A stretch of 31,725 bases of DNA, taken from an uncultured Acetatifactor sp. GTDB taxonomy: Bacteria > Bacillota > Clostridia > Lachnospirales > Lachnospiraceae. The notes beneath the pieces are model-generated. The model was not told where the DNA came from and did not search any database. It worked only from the letters and a program-made list of their open reading frames with translations. Every line of letters begins with the position of its first letter. Positions within the stretch are counted from its first letter, which is position 1. The stretch covers positions 1-31,725 of the forward strand of contig CAKRRD010000039.1 of NCBI GenBank assembly GCA_934394815.1. Direction: 5' to 3'. The translations under genes and the position numbers were made by a program. Of the stretch, positions 16,152-23,896 are shown piece by piece.

Positions 16152-18182
16152 TTATTCCTCTACAGTATCCAGTTCTTCCAGATCCGTCTCCGTCTCCAGC
16201 ATTCGTTCCAGAAGGCTTTCCTGATTTTTCTCCTCGGTGTCGATGGCGTTCTGAATCTCCATAAGCTTCGAATAATCGCTGGACAATACCGGATCCAGAA
16301 TCTGTAATTGCAGTTCCGACAGCTTCTGTTCGCTCTCGGACAGGAGGCGTTCGTATTTTTCCAACTGACGCTGCAGGCGGGAACGGATCTTGCCGGGATT
16401 ATAGTAAGTCTTCTTGTCGAAGACATCACTTAGAGTCGGCTCGTTTTTCACCATTCCGGGTTCTCCTGCCGGTGTGTTTGATGTGATGTTGTCTTTTACA
16501 GCTCCGGTTTTCTGTGATTTTCCTCCGCCTGTCATGCCGGATCTGTCCGGCATCCCCGCAAGCTTTGCCTTCTGCTCCAGATACTCCTCGTAGCTGCCGC
16601 TGTACTGGGTGGCTTTTCCACCCTCGAATTCCAGAATGCCGGTGGCAATCCGACGGATAAAATAACGGTCGTGGGATACGAACAGCACAGTCCCCTCGTA
16701 TTCCCGAAGCATCTGTTCCAGTGCTTCCTTGCCGATGATATCCATATGGTTCGTAGGCTCATCCAGAATCAGTAGATTCGGTCTGGTCTGGAACATTTTG
16801 CACAATGCCAGACGCACTTTCTCTCCGCCGGAGAGCTGGCCCATTTTCTTCTGTACCTCTTCTCCGGAAAACAGAAATCCGCCCAGTGCACTCTGCACTT
16901 CTTCCCGCAGATATTCCGGGTAATCCGCCCAGAAATTCTCCATGACGGTCTGTTCGGGATCTATCTTTTCCTGCACCGCTTTCTGCTGGTCAAAATAAGC
17001 CCATTCCACGTTCTGTCCGAACTTGAATTCTCCGCCCAGTGGCGGGATCTGCCCTACCAGCGTCTTTAAAAGTGTGGATTTTCCCTTGCCGTTTTCGCCG
17101 ATGATAGCAAGGCGCTCTTTTTTCTGCAGCAAAAAAGATATGGTACTTAAGGAGCTGTCGTAGCCGATCTGAAGTTGTTTTGCCTGCACCACGTTGGTAT
17201 AGCTTTCGATGCGGGGGATGTAACGACCGTGGAATGCTTTCGTATCAAAGTGTCTTGGCTTCTCGATCTTTACCATATGCTCCAGCGCCATCCGCTTGGA
17301 ATGGGTGGCTGCCACCTTGGTGGGTGTATTTTTCCATTTTTCGATCCAGTCGGTCAGACGTTTGATCTCTTTCTGCTGTTCCTCGTAGTCCTTCTCCTGC
17401 TTGCGCAGTGCCTCTTCCTTCTGCTGCATGAATGCCGTGTAGCTGCCGGCATAGCGCTTCATCCGGTGGTATTCGATCTCGTAGGTCACGTCGATGACGC
17501 GGTCTAAGAACATCCGGTCATGGGATACGATGACCACTACCTTATCGTAGGTCTTGAGATATCCTTCCAGCCATTCGATGGTGGGGAGATCCAGATGGTT
17601 CGTGGGCTCATCCAGAAGCATGATATCCGGGCGCCCCAGCAGCAGTTTCATGAAAGCCACCCTGGTCTGCTGTCCTCCGGAAAAACTGCCGATAGGACGC
17701 GTCAGGTCTTCCAGTGAAAAGCCGAAGCGTTGGAACATGGTCTCCATATCCTGTCGCCAGGAATAGCCCCGCAGAGCCTCCATCTTGCGCTGCAGGCTGT
17801 CATATTCATTGGTCAGTGCCCGGTCCGGCTCTCCTGTGAGGCGCATCTGCTCTTCCAATGCATGCATCCGCTCTTCGCAGGCGAATACCGGAGCAAAAGC
17901 TTTCTTGATTTCTTCTTCCACCGTCACTTCTGTGTCAGTAAAATTCACCTGCCGCAGGAACCCGATCTCCTGTCGGCCCGCCATGGTGATGCCGCACTCC
18001 TCATCGCTGTCCGGATTACTCATGGTCAGATCCCCGGCAATCAACTTCAGAAGCGTCGTTTTGCCGCAGCCGTTTCTGCCGACTACGGCAATTTTCTCTT
18101 TGTCATGTATTTCAAAATTCACATCCTCCAGTATGATGTCCCCGCCGTACTGGACTTTTGCATGCCTGATCTGATAACGCAC
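16152..18182 (-). CDS. ABC-F family ATPase, Uup-like with C-terminal coiled coil
   Basis: A 676-residue soluble protein with two ABC ATPase domains and no membrane segments. Domain 1: Walker A GRNGCGKT (35-42), signature FSGGQQTR (167-174), Walker B MLLDEPTNHLDL. Domain 2: Walker A GENGKGKST (362-370), signature LSGGEKVRLA (450-459), Walker B LLILDEPTNHMD. A charged linker (about 245-330) corresponds to the ABC-F tRNA-interaction motif, and the last roughly 70 residues form a coiled coil as in Uup. ABC-F proteins act on the ribosome E site or, in Uup, also bind branched DNA; antibiotic protection is a further option. GTG at 18182 is supported by AGGAG 7 nt upstream. It is the first gene of a two-gene unit with the helicase-nuclease. 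Confidence 0.92.
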   Translation of the reverse strand: MRYQIRHAKVQYGGDIILEDVNFEIHDKEKIAVVGRNGCGKTTLLKLIAGDLTMSNPDSDEECGITMAGRQEIGFLRQVNFTDTEVTVEEEIKKAFAPVFACEERMHALEEQMRLTGEPDRALTNEYDSLQRKMEALRGYSWRQDMETMFQRFGFSLEDLTRPIGSFSGGQQTRVAFMKLLLGRPDIMLLDEPTNHLDLPTIEWLEGYLKTYDKVVVIVSHDRMFLDRVIDVTYEIEYHRMKRYAGSYTAFMQQKEEALRKQEKDYEEQQKEIKRLTDWIEKWKNTPTKVAATHSKRMALEHMVKIEKPRHFDTKAFHGRYIPRIESYTNVVQAKQLQIGYDSSLSTISFLLQKKERLAIIGENGKGKSTLLKTLVGQIPPLGGEFKFGQNVEWAYFDQQKAVQEKIDPEQTVMENFWADYPEYLREEVQSALGGFLFSGEEVQKKMGQLSGGEKVRLALCKMFQTRPNLLILDEPTNHMDIIGKEALEQMLREYEGTVLFVSHDRYFIRRIATGILEFEGGKATQYSGSYEEYLEQKAKLAGMPDRSGMTGGGKSQKTGAVKDNITSNTPAGEPGMVKNEPTLSDVFDKKTYYNPGKIRSRLQRQLEKYERLLSESEQKLSELQLQILDPVLSSDYSKLMEIQNAIDTEEKNQESLLERMLETETDLEELDTVEE

Positions 18183-18236
18183 TTTTTACTCCTGTGAAAA
18201 TGGTTCTATGCCTGTCTATTTGTTGTCATAAGAATA

Positions 18237-18266
18237 AGTATACAACAAGTTGATGTAGGGAGACAA
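18237..18266 (-). promoter_or_regulatory. Promoter for the ABC-F and helicase genes
   Basis: On the minus strand TTGTCT (18266-18261), an 18-bp spacer and TATACT (18242-18237) lie about 55 nt upstream of the GTG start. TGTTGTC at 18221-18227 and GACAACA at 18262-18268 form an inverted repeat flanking the promoter, possibly an operator. Confidence 0.55.
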
Positions 18267-18316
18267 CAGGACTTTTCCTTTATAATATAAATGGAAAGTT
18301 AATGAATGAGTTAACA

Positions 18317-18360
18317 AATGCTCACGGCGAAAATTACTGTTCGACGTGAGCATTGTTTTT
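18317..18360 (+). terminator. Orphan terminator-like hairpin
   Basis: A 10-bp perfect stem, AATGCTCACG (18317-18326) with CGTGAGCATT (18345-18354), is followed by GTTTTTG. CGAA and TTCG inside the loop can extend it. No plus-strand gene lies upstream; a TATAAT at 18281-18286 is the only promoter-like element seen and has no good -35. It may end a short RNA or insulate the repeat region to its right. Confidence 0.55.
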
Positions 18361-18382
18361 GCGACCGCATTTGATATTTCAT

Positions 18383-18728
18383 GGGCACAAACTCTTATTA
18401 TTCTGGTGTTGTACCCTCGCTAACGAGAATTATGGGTACAGAGCGATATATCTTCCTGCGCTGTACCCACATTAAGACAAGTCGAGGGTACAGAAAGGTA
18501 TCTTTTCTCACGCTGTGCCCTGATTCGGACACACCGTGGGTACAAAACAGTATCTTCTCTGGCTCTGTACCCTGATCCGGATAAGTCATGGGTACAAAGT
18601 GGCATCTTTTCTCATGCTGTGCCCTGATTCGGACAAGCCGAGGGTGCAAAGCGGCATCTTCTCTTACTCTGTACCCTGATTCGGACAAGTCGAGGGTACA
18701 AAGCGGTACCTTCTATTTCACTATGCCC
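18383..18728. repeat. 52-bp tandem repeat array, each unit a GGGTAC...GTACCC hairpin
   Basis: GGGTAC or a variant begins at 18383, 18434, 18486, 18538, 18590, 18642 and 18694, a period of 51 then 52 bp. Each unit has GGGTACA(A/G)(A/G), about 18 nt including GCATCTTCTC-like sequence, then CTGTACCC, then a 17-nt linker like TGATTCGGACAAGTCGA. The arms pair for 7-8 bp. Variants in units 3, 5 and 6 (GCCC for ACCC, or GTGC for GTAC) keep pairing as G-U in a plus-strand RNA. The period is not a multiple of three, so reading frames through it are incidental. It is not a CRISPR: the whole unit is related rather than split into repeat and unique spacer. Confidence 0.85.
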
Positions 18729-18752
18729 ATTTTGAAAGATTTCAAGAAACCA

Positions 18753-18892
18753 GTAGCCCACATTGGGGGTAAGGACAGCAGACTCTAAGCAGACGTCGGT
18801 ACTTAGCGAGGGTACTTTCCTCGCTTATGTACCGCTACGCTCTGCTTTGAAGCGAAAGCGGGTCTGCTGTCCTTACCCCCAATGCGGGCTAC
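18753..18892. repeat. 140-bp imperfect palindrome with 31-bp outer arms
   Basis: The arms 18753-18783 (from GTAGCCCACATTGGG) and 18862-18892 (to CAATGCGGGCTAC) are complementary over 31 bp with one mismatch. Inside, AAGCAGA (18787-18793) pairs with 18841-18847, CGGTAC (18797-18802) with 18829-18834, and AGCGAGG (18805-18811) with 18819-18825, and GCGAAAGC forms a GNRA-type mini-hairpin near 18852-18859. It begins 20 nt past the stop of the MATE gene at 18913, so it may lie in that gene's 3' UTR. It could be a MITE-like element, a structured RNA or an unusual terminator; no transposase is nearby. Confidence 0.88.
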
Positions 18893-18912
18893 GGGGACAT
18901 TCCATTAACTTT

Positions 18913-20265
18913 CTATTTACTACACTTCGCAGCGCGCTCGAGATGGAGGAAGAATGCCACGTTCAGCACGATACCAACCGCGGTGGAGGCGGGAGCGGCC
19001 AGGCCGATATTGGTGAGGCCGGCATCCGGCTGGATGCTCATATAATAGGCGAAGGGAAGGCGGACAAGGAGGGTCTGGATCAGCCCTTGGGTCATGACCC
19101 ACACAGTCTTGCCGTTACCGTTAAAATAGCCCATCATGCTGAACAGTACCGCAGTTGCCAGAGTCTCCGGAGCGAAACCTTTCAGGTACTCATATCCCCT
19201 CTGCACCACTGCCGCATCCGTGGAGAAAATACCCGCCAGCATATCTCCCTTGAAGAACACCAGCAAAAACGCAAAACATCCCACCAGAAGCCCGATGCTG
19301 ATACCGGTGAACATGGTCTTCTTCGCCCGCTTCTGCTCTCCGGCACCTACATTCTGCGACACAAAGGAAGAGGTGGACTGCATCAGGGCACTGGGGATCA
19401 ACATGGCAAAATTAACGATCTTACAGGCTACACCGTAGCCGGAGGACGCTTCCAGTCCCAGGCGGTTCACAAATGCGCATAATGCCAGAAAGGATCCCTG
19501 GGTCAGACACTCCTGCAGGGCTAACGGCAGACCAATCTGTAAGAATTTACCACACTGGGGGTTCCAGCGGAAATCCTGTCTGGTAATGGTAAAGGGCAAT
19601 CCCCTTTTCACCAGCCGTACAATGGCAAACAGAACACTTAATGCCTGTGCAAATACTGTTGCCAGCGCAGCTCCCATGGCATCCATGCCCAGTCCTGCCA
19701 CCAGTACCAGATCTCCCACGATATTGACGATACACGCCACAAAAACAAATAAAAGCGGAGAATTGCTGTCCCCCAGTCCACGGAAAATGGCGGACAATAC
19801 ATTATAGGCCACAATAAAGAAGATTCCGGCACCGCAGATCCGGACGTAGGCAGCGGTCAGCTCTACCGCCTCTTCCGGTGCCTGCATGAGAACCGCGATA
19901 GGGCGGGCAAAGCCCACCATGATCACGAACAGTACCAGTGAAATTACCGCAAACACAACGGTTCCTCCACCGATGATGATGCCGATCCGATCCTCTCTCT
20001 TCTCTCCGAGATACCGGGCGATCAGCACCGTAATCCCCATAGCAAGCTGGGTCACCACGAAGGTCACCAGATTCAGTACCTGGCTTCCGGTAGATACCCC
20101 GGAAAGTCCGGAAGTGGAGCCGAAGCGTCCCACTACCAGCAGATCCACCGCGCCGTAAGCTGCCTGTAGGATCAACGCTCCCAGAATGGGAACCATGAAA
20201 CGAAGCAGCTTTTTCAGGATACTTCCCTGTGTAAAATCCATCCTGTCATTTTCAATATTTTTCAA
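18913..20265 (-). CDS. MATE-family efflux transporter, partner of MarR
   Basis: A 450-residue membrane protein with twelve predicted spans and MATE hallmarks: the opening GSILKKLLRFMVPILGALIL, DLLVVGRFGSTSGLSGVSTG in the first half, and SSFVSQNVGAGEQKRAKK in the second. Expected role: Na+- or H+-driven export of drugs or metabolites. The start is taken as TTG at 20265 because AGAGGAG lies 8 nt upstream; the first ATG (20241) has no such site. The gene overlaps the end of the MarR gene by 14 nt, so translation is probably coupled, and the regulator very likely controls the pump. It is distinct from the other MATE protein in the window at 9859-11193. Confidence 0.93.
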   Translation of the reverse strand: MKNIENDRMDFTQGSILKKLLRFMVPILGALILQAAYGAVDLLVVGRFGSTSGLSGVSTGSQVLNLVTFVVTQLAMGITVLIARYLGEKREDRIGIIIGGGTVVFAVISLVLFVIMVGFARPIAVLMQAPEEAVELTAAYVRICGAGIFFIVAYNVLSAIFRGLGDSNSPLLFVFVACIVNIVGDLVLVAGLGMDAMGAALATVFAQALSVLFAIVRLVKRGLPFTITRQDFRWNPQCGKFLQIGLPLALQECLTQGSFLALCAFVNRLGLEASSGYGVACKIVNFAMLIPSALMQSTSSFVSQNVGAGEQKRAKKTMFTGISIGLLVGCFAFLLVFFKGDMLAGIFSTDAAVVQRGYEYLKGFAPETLATAVLFSMMGYFNGNGKTVWVMTQGLIQTLLVRLPFAYYMSIQPDAGLTNIGLAAPASTAVGIVLNVAFFLHLERAAKCSK

Positions 20266-20707
20266 AATGATCTCTCCTCTCGCACATGACCTGATAAAAG
20301 GTCTCTATCGTCTGTATCATCGTCCCCGCGTCCTCTTCTGAAATTCCGGATAACGGTTCTACCAGACTGTTGAACACATCGTCGTTGTATTTGCGGGACA
20401 AGGCTCTGCCCTTCTCCGTGATGGAGATATAGGTCACTCTGCCATCCTCCGCAGCCACCTGTTTCCTGAGATACCCTTTTTGTTCCATTTCCCGCACCGT
20501 CCGGGTCACACCGGGTCTGGGGATCTTCAGAAAATCGCTGATATCCGAGATTTTCACGGAGATTCCCTGCTGTTCCATGATAGCGATCACGTCAAGAAAA
20601 TGAATATAAGAGGGTGTCACTCCGGAAGGCAGCGCGGGAAGCATTTCCCGGATCCGCTTTGCCTGATAACAGGCATCCATCATCCGTTTTATGGTCTGAA
20701 CTTTCAT
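20252..20707 (-). CDS. MarR-family transcriptional regulator
   Basis: A 151-residue winged helix-turn-helix protein. The DNA-binding part spans about residues 30-105: VKISDISDFLKIPRPGVTRT as the helix-turn-helix and KQVAAEDGRVTYISITEKGR as the wing; flanking helices form the dimer. MarR proteins usually repress an adjacent pump gene and their own promoter and let go on binding a small phenolic or lipophilic ligand. Gene order (regulator first, 14-nt overlap with the MATE pump) and the dyad at its promoter fit that scheme. ATG at 20707 follows AAAGGG with about 8-nt spacing. Confidence 0.92.
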   Translation of the reverse strand: MKVQTIKRMMDACYQAKRIREMLPALPSGVTPSYIHFLDVIAIMEQQGISVKISDISDFLKIPRPGVTRTVREMEQKGYLRKQVAAEDGRVTYISITEKGRALSRKYNDDVFNSLVEPLSGISEEDAGTMIQTIETFYQVMCERRDHFEKY

Positions 20708-20758
20708 TCTTTTCCCTTTCTGATATTGTTGTATAAGGTATTTCTTCTGTTTGCTTAG

Positions 20759-20812
20759 TTACCTTTGATAATTATCTTTGGTAATTATATGAGACCATTT
20801 CCGATTTGTCAA
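20759..20812 (-). promoter_or_regulatory. Consensus sigma-A promoter with overlapping MarR operator
   Basis: On the minus strand TTGACA (20812-20807), 17 bp and TATAAT (20789-20784) match consensus exactly; transcription should start near 20777. A dyad TTACC-TTT-GATAATTATC-TTT-GGTAA (20759-20784) covers the start site and touches the -10. The same region is a 13-bp tandem repeat, CTTTGATAATTAT (20763-20775) and CTTTGGTAATTAT (20776-20788). This is a typical place for MarR autorepression. Confidence 0.88.
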
Positions 20813-20825
20813 TAAGATATTTCTA

Positions 20826-20865
20826 TAAATAAAAACAGCAGACTCCTTTCGAAAATCTGCTGTTT
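20826..20865 (-). terminator. Intrinsic terminator of the C69 dipeptidase gene
   Basis: On the minus strand AAACAGCAGA (20865-20856) pairs with TCTGCTGTTT (20842-20833) around a 13-nt loop and is followed by TTATTTAT. It lies 65 nt past the dipeptidase stop and just upstream of the marR promoter, separating the two units. Confidence 0.85.
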
Positions 20866-20929
20866 CTCTGACTTATTCTTTTTTCTATCCGTCTCTGCTA
20901 AATATGACCTTCATTTCGTAAAGAAACGT

Positions 20930-22402
20930 TTACGCGTCCGATCTGGCATAGGCGTTTTTCATCTGTCCGCTGAGCTCGTACAGCACCTTATCCAGTGTGT
21001 CGGCTGCTGCCTCCCGCAGCATTTGGGCAGTCTTTTCATTGGCTTCTTCCTGTAATTTTCTGCGCTTCTCCTCCCCGGTCTCCTGTGCCAGCAGCGTGTC
21101 ATAGCAATTCAGGATCTCGTGGCTCTTCGCCGCCACGTTTTCCTGATAGCGCTCGATATGGAATACGGATTTATTGTAGGAGGCATCCGCCATGGATGCG
21201 ATCATACGGCTCATCCAGTAGAAGTTCTCTGTGGATACTTTCCCGGTGGTCGAAGACAGGTACTCCGGCGTCCTGTCGATACCGGTATAAAAAGGTGCCA
21301 GTACATTAAAGGCATTGGAGGCAAATGCCAGCCACTGAACCGGTTCTCCCTCCGGGCGCATCTGGATCAGAGTCATGACATCATTCCGGTTGATACCGAT
21401 GGAACGATAGGCTCCCCGCATGGACTTATCCCCATAGGCCGCATAGGGATCGTAGGGTGTTCCCTGATAATGGGAGGATAACACGTATTTTACATCCTCC
21501 ACCGTGATCTTCTTCTCCGGCACCATGCACCAGGGCAGATCATCGGAAAACGGTGTGTACTCTGCATTTGGACCGTCCCAGATTTTCGTCCGGGGATTCA
21601 GGGTCCGCAGCATATACCAGGCTCTTGCGGTATTGTATACATGGTCGGAATCGTCATGGCTGCCGAAAGCATCTCTGGCAGAAAAGCTGCCGTCCTGGGA
21701 CAGATCCAGATGATTCTTTTCGATAAATTCTTTCAGATCCGCAGAGCACATATGATTTTCCTGTGTGCTCAGGGCATCCTCCAGATCGAAGGCATCAATG
21801 CCAAACTGGTTCGGCATCACCACATACGCATCATCCGGCACTCTCCGGGCGATCCAGTGATGACCGCCGATGGTCTCCAGCCACCAGATCTCGTTTTTGT
21901 CCGAAAAGGCAATTCCATTCATCTCATAAGTGCCGTATTTTTCCAACAGGCCTCCCAGACGTGTGACACCTTCTCTGGCACTGTGAATATACGGAAGCAC
22001 CAGAGACACAATATCTTCCTCGCCGATGCCGCCGGGGATCTCCTCCGCACCATCCTTTGCCGGAACATATTCCACCAGCGGATCCGCTCCCAGAACTCTG
22101 GCATTGGAAGTAATGGTCTCCGTAGCCGTCATGCCCACGCCTGCCGCATTGATACCGTGAGCCGCCCAGATGCCCTCTCCCGCCAACGCATTGGGTACTG
22201 CGGTATAACGCATGGGGTCCTCCGGCAGGTCGATCTCCACATGGGAAAGCACCGATTTGTATTTTTTCGGCTGATCTTCGGAATGCACCACGACGAATTT
22301 CTTCGGGGTGAACTGCCCGGAGGGGGAATCGTCGTTGCGGGCGATCATGGTGGAGCCGTCATAAGACGCCTTTTTTCCTACTAATATGGTTGTACATGGC
22401 AT
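20930..22402 (-). CDS. pepD: C69-family dipeptidase (PepD-like Ntn hydrolase)
   Basis: A 490-residue peptidase of family C69, which cleaves a broad range of dipeptides in the cytosol. It begins MPCTTILVGKKAS; in this family the Cys (C3) becomes the N-terminal nucleophile after removal of the preceding residues. Other typical parts are DGSTMIARNDD, NGIAFSDKNEIWWLETIGGH and DDAYVVMPNQF. There is no signal peptide. The start is taken at ATG 22402, since AGGAGG lies 8 nt upstream; the in-frame ATG at 22408 would be only 2 nt from that site. It lies 72 nt downstream of the GH28 gene on the same strand and ends at a good terminator. Confidence 0.93.
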   Translation of the reverse strand: MPCTTILVGKKASYDGSTMIARNDDSPSGQFTPKKFVVVHSEDQPKKYKSVLSHVEIDLPEDPMRYTAVPNALAGEGIWAAHGINAAGVGMTATETITSNARVLGADPLVEYVPAKDGAEEIPGGIGEEDIVSLVLPYIHSAREGVTRLGGLLEKYGTYEMNGIAFSDKNEIWWLETIGGHHWIARRVPDDAYVVMPNQFGIDAFDLEDALSTQENHMCSADLKEFIEKNHLDLSQDGSFSARDAFGSHDDSDHVYNTARAWYMLRTLNPRTKIWDGPNAEYTPFSDDLPWCMVPEKKITVEDVKYVLSSHYQGTPYDPYAAYGDKSMRGAYRSIGINRNDVMTLIQMRPEGEPVQWLAFASNAFNVLAPFYTGIDRTPEYLSSTTGKVSTENFYWMSRMIASMADASYNKSVFHIERYQENVAAKSHEILNCYDTLLAQETGEEKRRKLQEEANEKTAQMLREAAADTLDKVLYELSGQMKNAYARSDA

Positions 22403-22474
22403 AATCATTACCTCCTGTTATATTACATATTTTTCTTCTCCGGACATCGGAAAGCTGTTTTCCCGGTCTGGCAC

Positions 22475-23785
22475 TTACACCAGTTTCTGTCCGTTGATGA
22501 CTACGTTCTGAATCGTCTCCGGTCTGCCCTGCAGAGGCTCAATCTTCGTAAACTGTCTGCAGCCGGTGACTTCGATATTTTCCATCTGCAGATTCCGGAA
22601 ATACGGGATATCCTCCTCGTTCTCCATGGCAATGGTCTCCTCGCGGTTCAGGGAATTGAGGACATAGGACATGGTCAGGATCACTGCTTCACCCTTGATC
22701 TCGCTCATATGGATGTTGCGGAGGGTAATATCCTCCACCACACCGCCGCGGCCCAGCGCACTCTTCATGCGGACACCCACGTCAGTTCCCGCAAACGTGC
22801 AGTTCTCCACCAGAATATCTTTTACCCCGCGGGACATCTCACTGCCGATGACGAAGCCACCGTGGCCTTCGTTCACCAGACAGTCATGGATGTAAACATT
22901 GCTGCAGGGGCCTTCGATCTGGCGGGCAACAGCATTTTTGCCGGATTTCATGCAGATGGCATCATCCCCGGTTTCAAAAATACTGTGATGGATATGCACA
23001 TTGGTGCAGGATTCCACATCGATGCCGTCACCGTTCTGGGCATAATAGGGATTGCGGACCTGTACGCTGTCCACCGTAAGGCTCTCGCAGAAATAGGGAT
23101 GAATGTTCCACGCCGGGGAATTCATAAACGTCACCCCCTGCAGAAGTACCTTTTTGCAGTGGCGCAGGCTGAGCATCACCGGACGGTAAAAATCATAATA
23201 GGGAGCCGCAGCGGACAATGCCTCTTCGGTGGTTCCCTGAATATTCTGATGATTGCCCTCCAGAATAGTCTCGGTGGGCATCCAGATCTCGGTCTCCTTC
23301 GTATTCAGTACATGGGGGCTTAATTTTAAAAGTGCCTCCCACTGCTTGTCCGTCGTCTTGAAACGCTTGACCGGGCGCCATTTGTCGCCGCTGCCGTCAA
23401 TGATGCCTTCGCCGGTGATGGCGATATTCTCTGCATTTTCCGCAGTAACGGGAGAGACCGTGCGGATGCAGTCCTGTCCTTCATAGCTGGTGATCCGCAG
23501 GGGATAATCCTCTTTGGACTTGATGAATTTTAACATTGCCTGACTGTCGAGATGTAGGTTAACACCGCTTAACAGCCGGATCGGTGCCACCGCCCAGATG
23601 CCTGCGGGAACTCTCACCATACCGCCGCCCTGCTCCGACACCTCACAAATCGCCCGGTTAATGACTTCTGCATTGTGTCTTCCGGTCTCGATCTGTAGAT
23701 CGCCGCTTTTTGCGCCATATTCCGTTATGGACACCTCCCTGTCCGGGAACTGGGGAAGTTCTACTTTATAAGTTTCGTTATACAT
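22475..23785 (-). CDS. GH28 polygalacturonase-like glycoside hydrolase, cytosolic
   Basis: A 436-residue right-handed beta-helix enzyme. GH28 catalytic landmarks are in order: NGDGID (251-256; canonical NTD), GDDAICMKSG (273-282; canonical DD), GHGG (307-310) and RMKS (339-342; canonical RIK). This set hydrolyses alpha-galacturonide links in pectin or related sugars. No signal peptide is seen, so it probably acts on oligosaccharides taken into the cell, as exo-acting GH28 enzymes of gut Firmicutes do; this is inference. ATG at 23785 has AAGGA 5 nt upstream; an ATG at 23818 is in frame without a ribosome site. No pectin transporter or other pectinolytic gene lies nearby. Confidence 0.92.
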   Translation of the reverse strand: MYNETYKVELPQFPDREVSITEYGAKSGDLQIETGRHNAEVINRAICEVSEQGGGMVRVPAGIWAVAPIRLLSGVNLHLDSQAMLKFIKSKEDYPLRITSYEGQDCIRTVSPVTAENAENIAITGEGIIDGSGDKWRPVKRFKTTDKQWEALLKLSPHVLNTKETEIWMPTETILEGNHQNIQGTTEEALSAAAPYYDFYRPVMLSLRHCKKVLLQGVTFMNSPAWNIHPYFCESLTVDSVQVRNPYYAQNGDGIDVESCTNVHIHHSIFETGDDAICMKSGKNAVARQIEGPCSNVYIHDCLVNEGHGGFVIGSEMSRGVKDILVENCTFAGTDVGVRMKSALGRGGVVEDITLRNIHMSEIKGEAVILTMSYVLNSLNREETIAMENEEDIPYFRNLQMENIEVTGCRQFTKIEPLQGRPETIQNVVINGQKLV

Positions 23786-23896
23786 AGTTATCCTTGTCTC
23801 CTTTGGGTGCTTTCGCATTTCATACGTTTCTGATTCTATCGTGTTCCGTTTCGGACTTCCACCCGGTTTTTGCGTTTTTCCGATGGGTTCTACTGC

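Noticed and set aside
18381..18688. Plus- and minus-strand open frames over 18381-18575 and 18398-18688.
   Set aside because: The 52-bp repeat period is not a multiple of three, so no repeated peptide is kept in frame; the reading frames are incidental and have no start signals.
18383..18728. The 52-bp array as a second CRISPR.
   Set aside because: There is no invariant repeat separated by unique spacers; every part of the unit is related between copies and drifts gradually.
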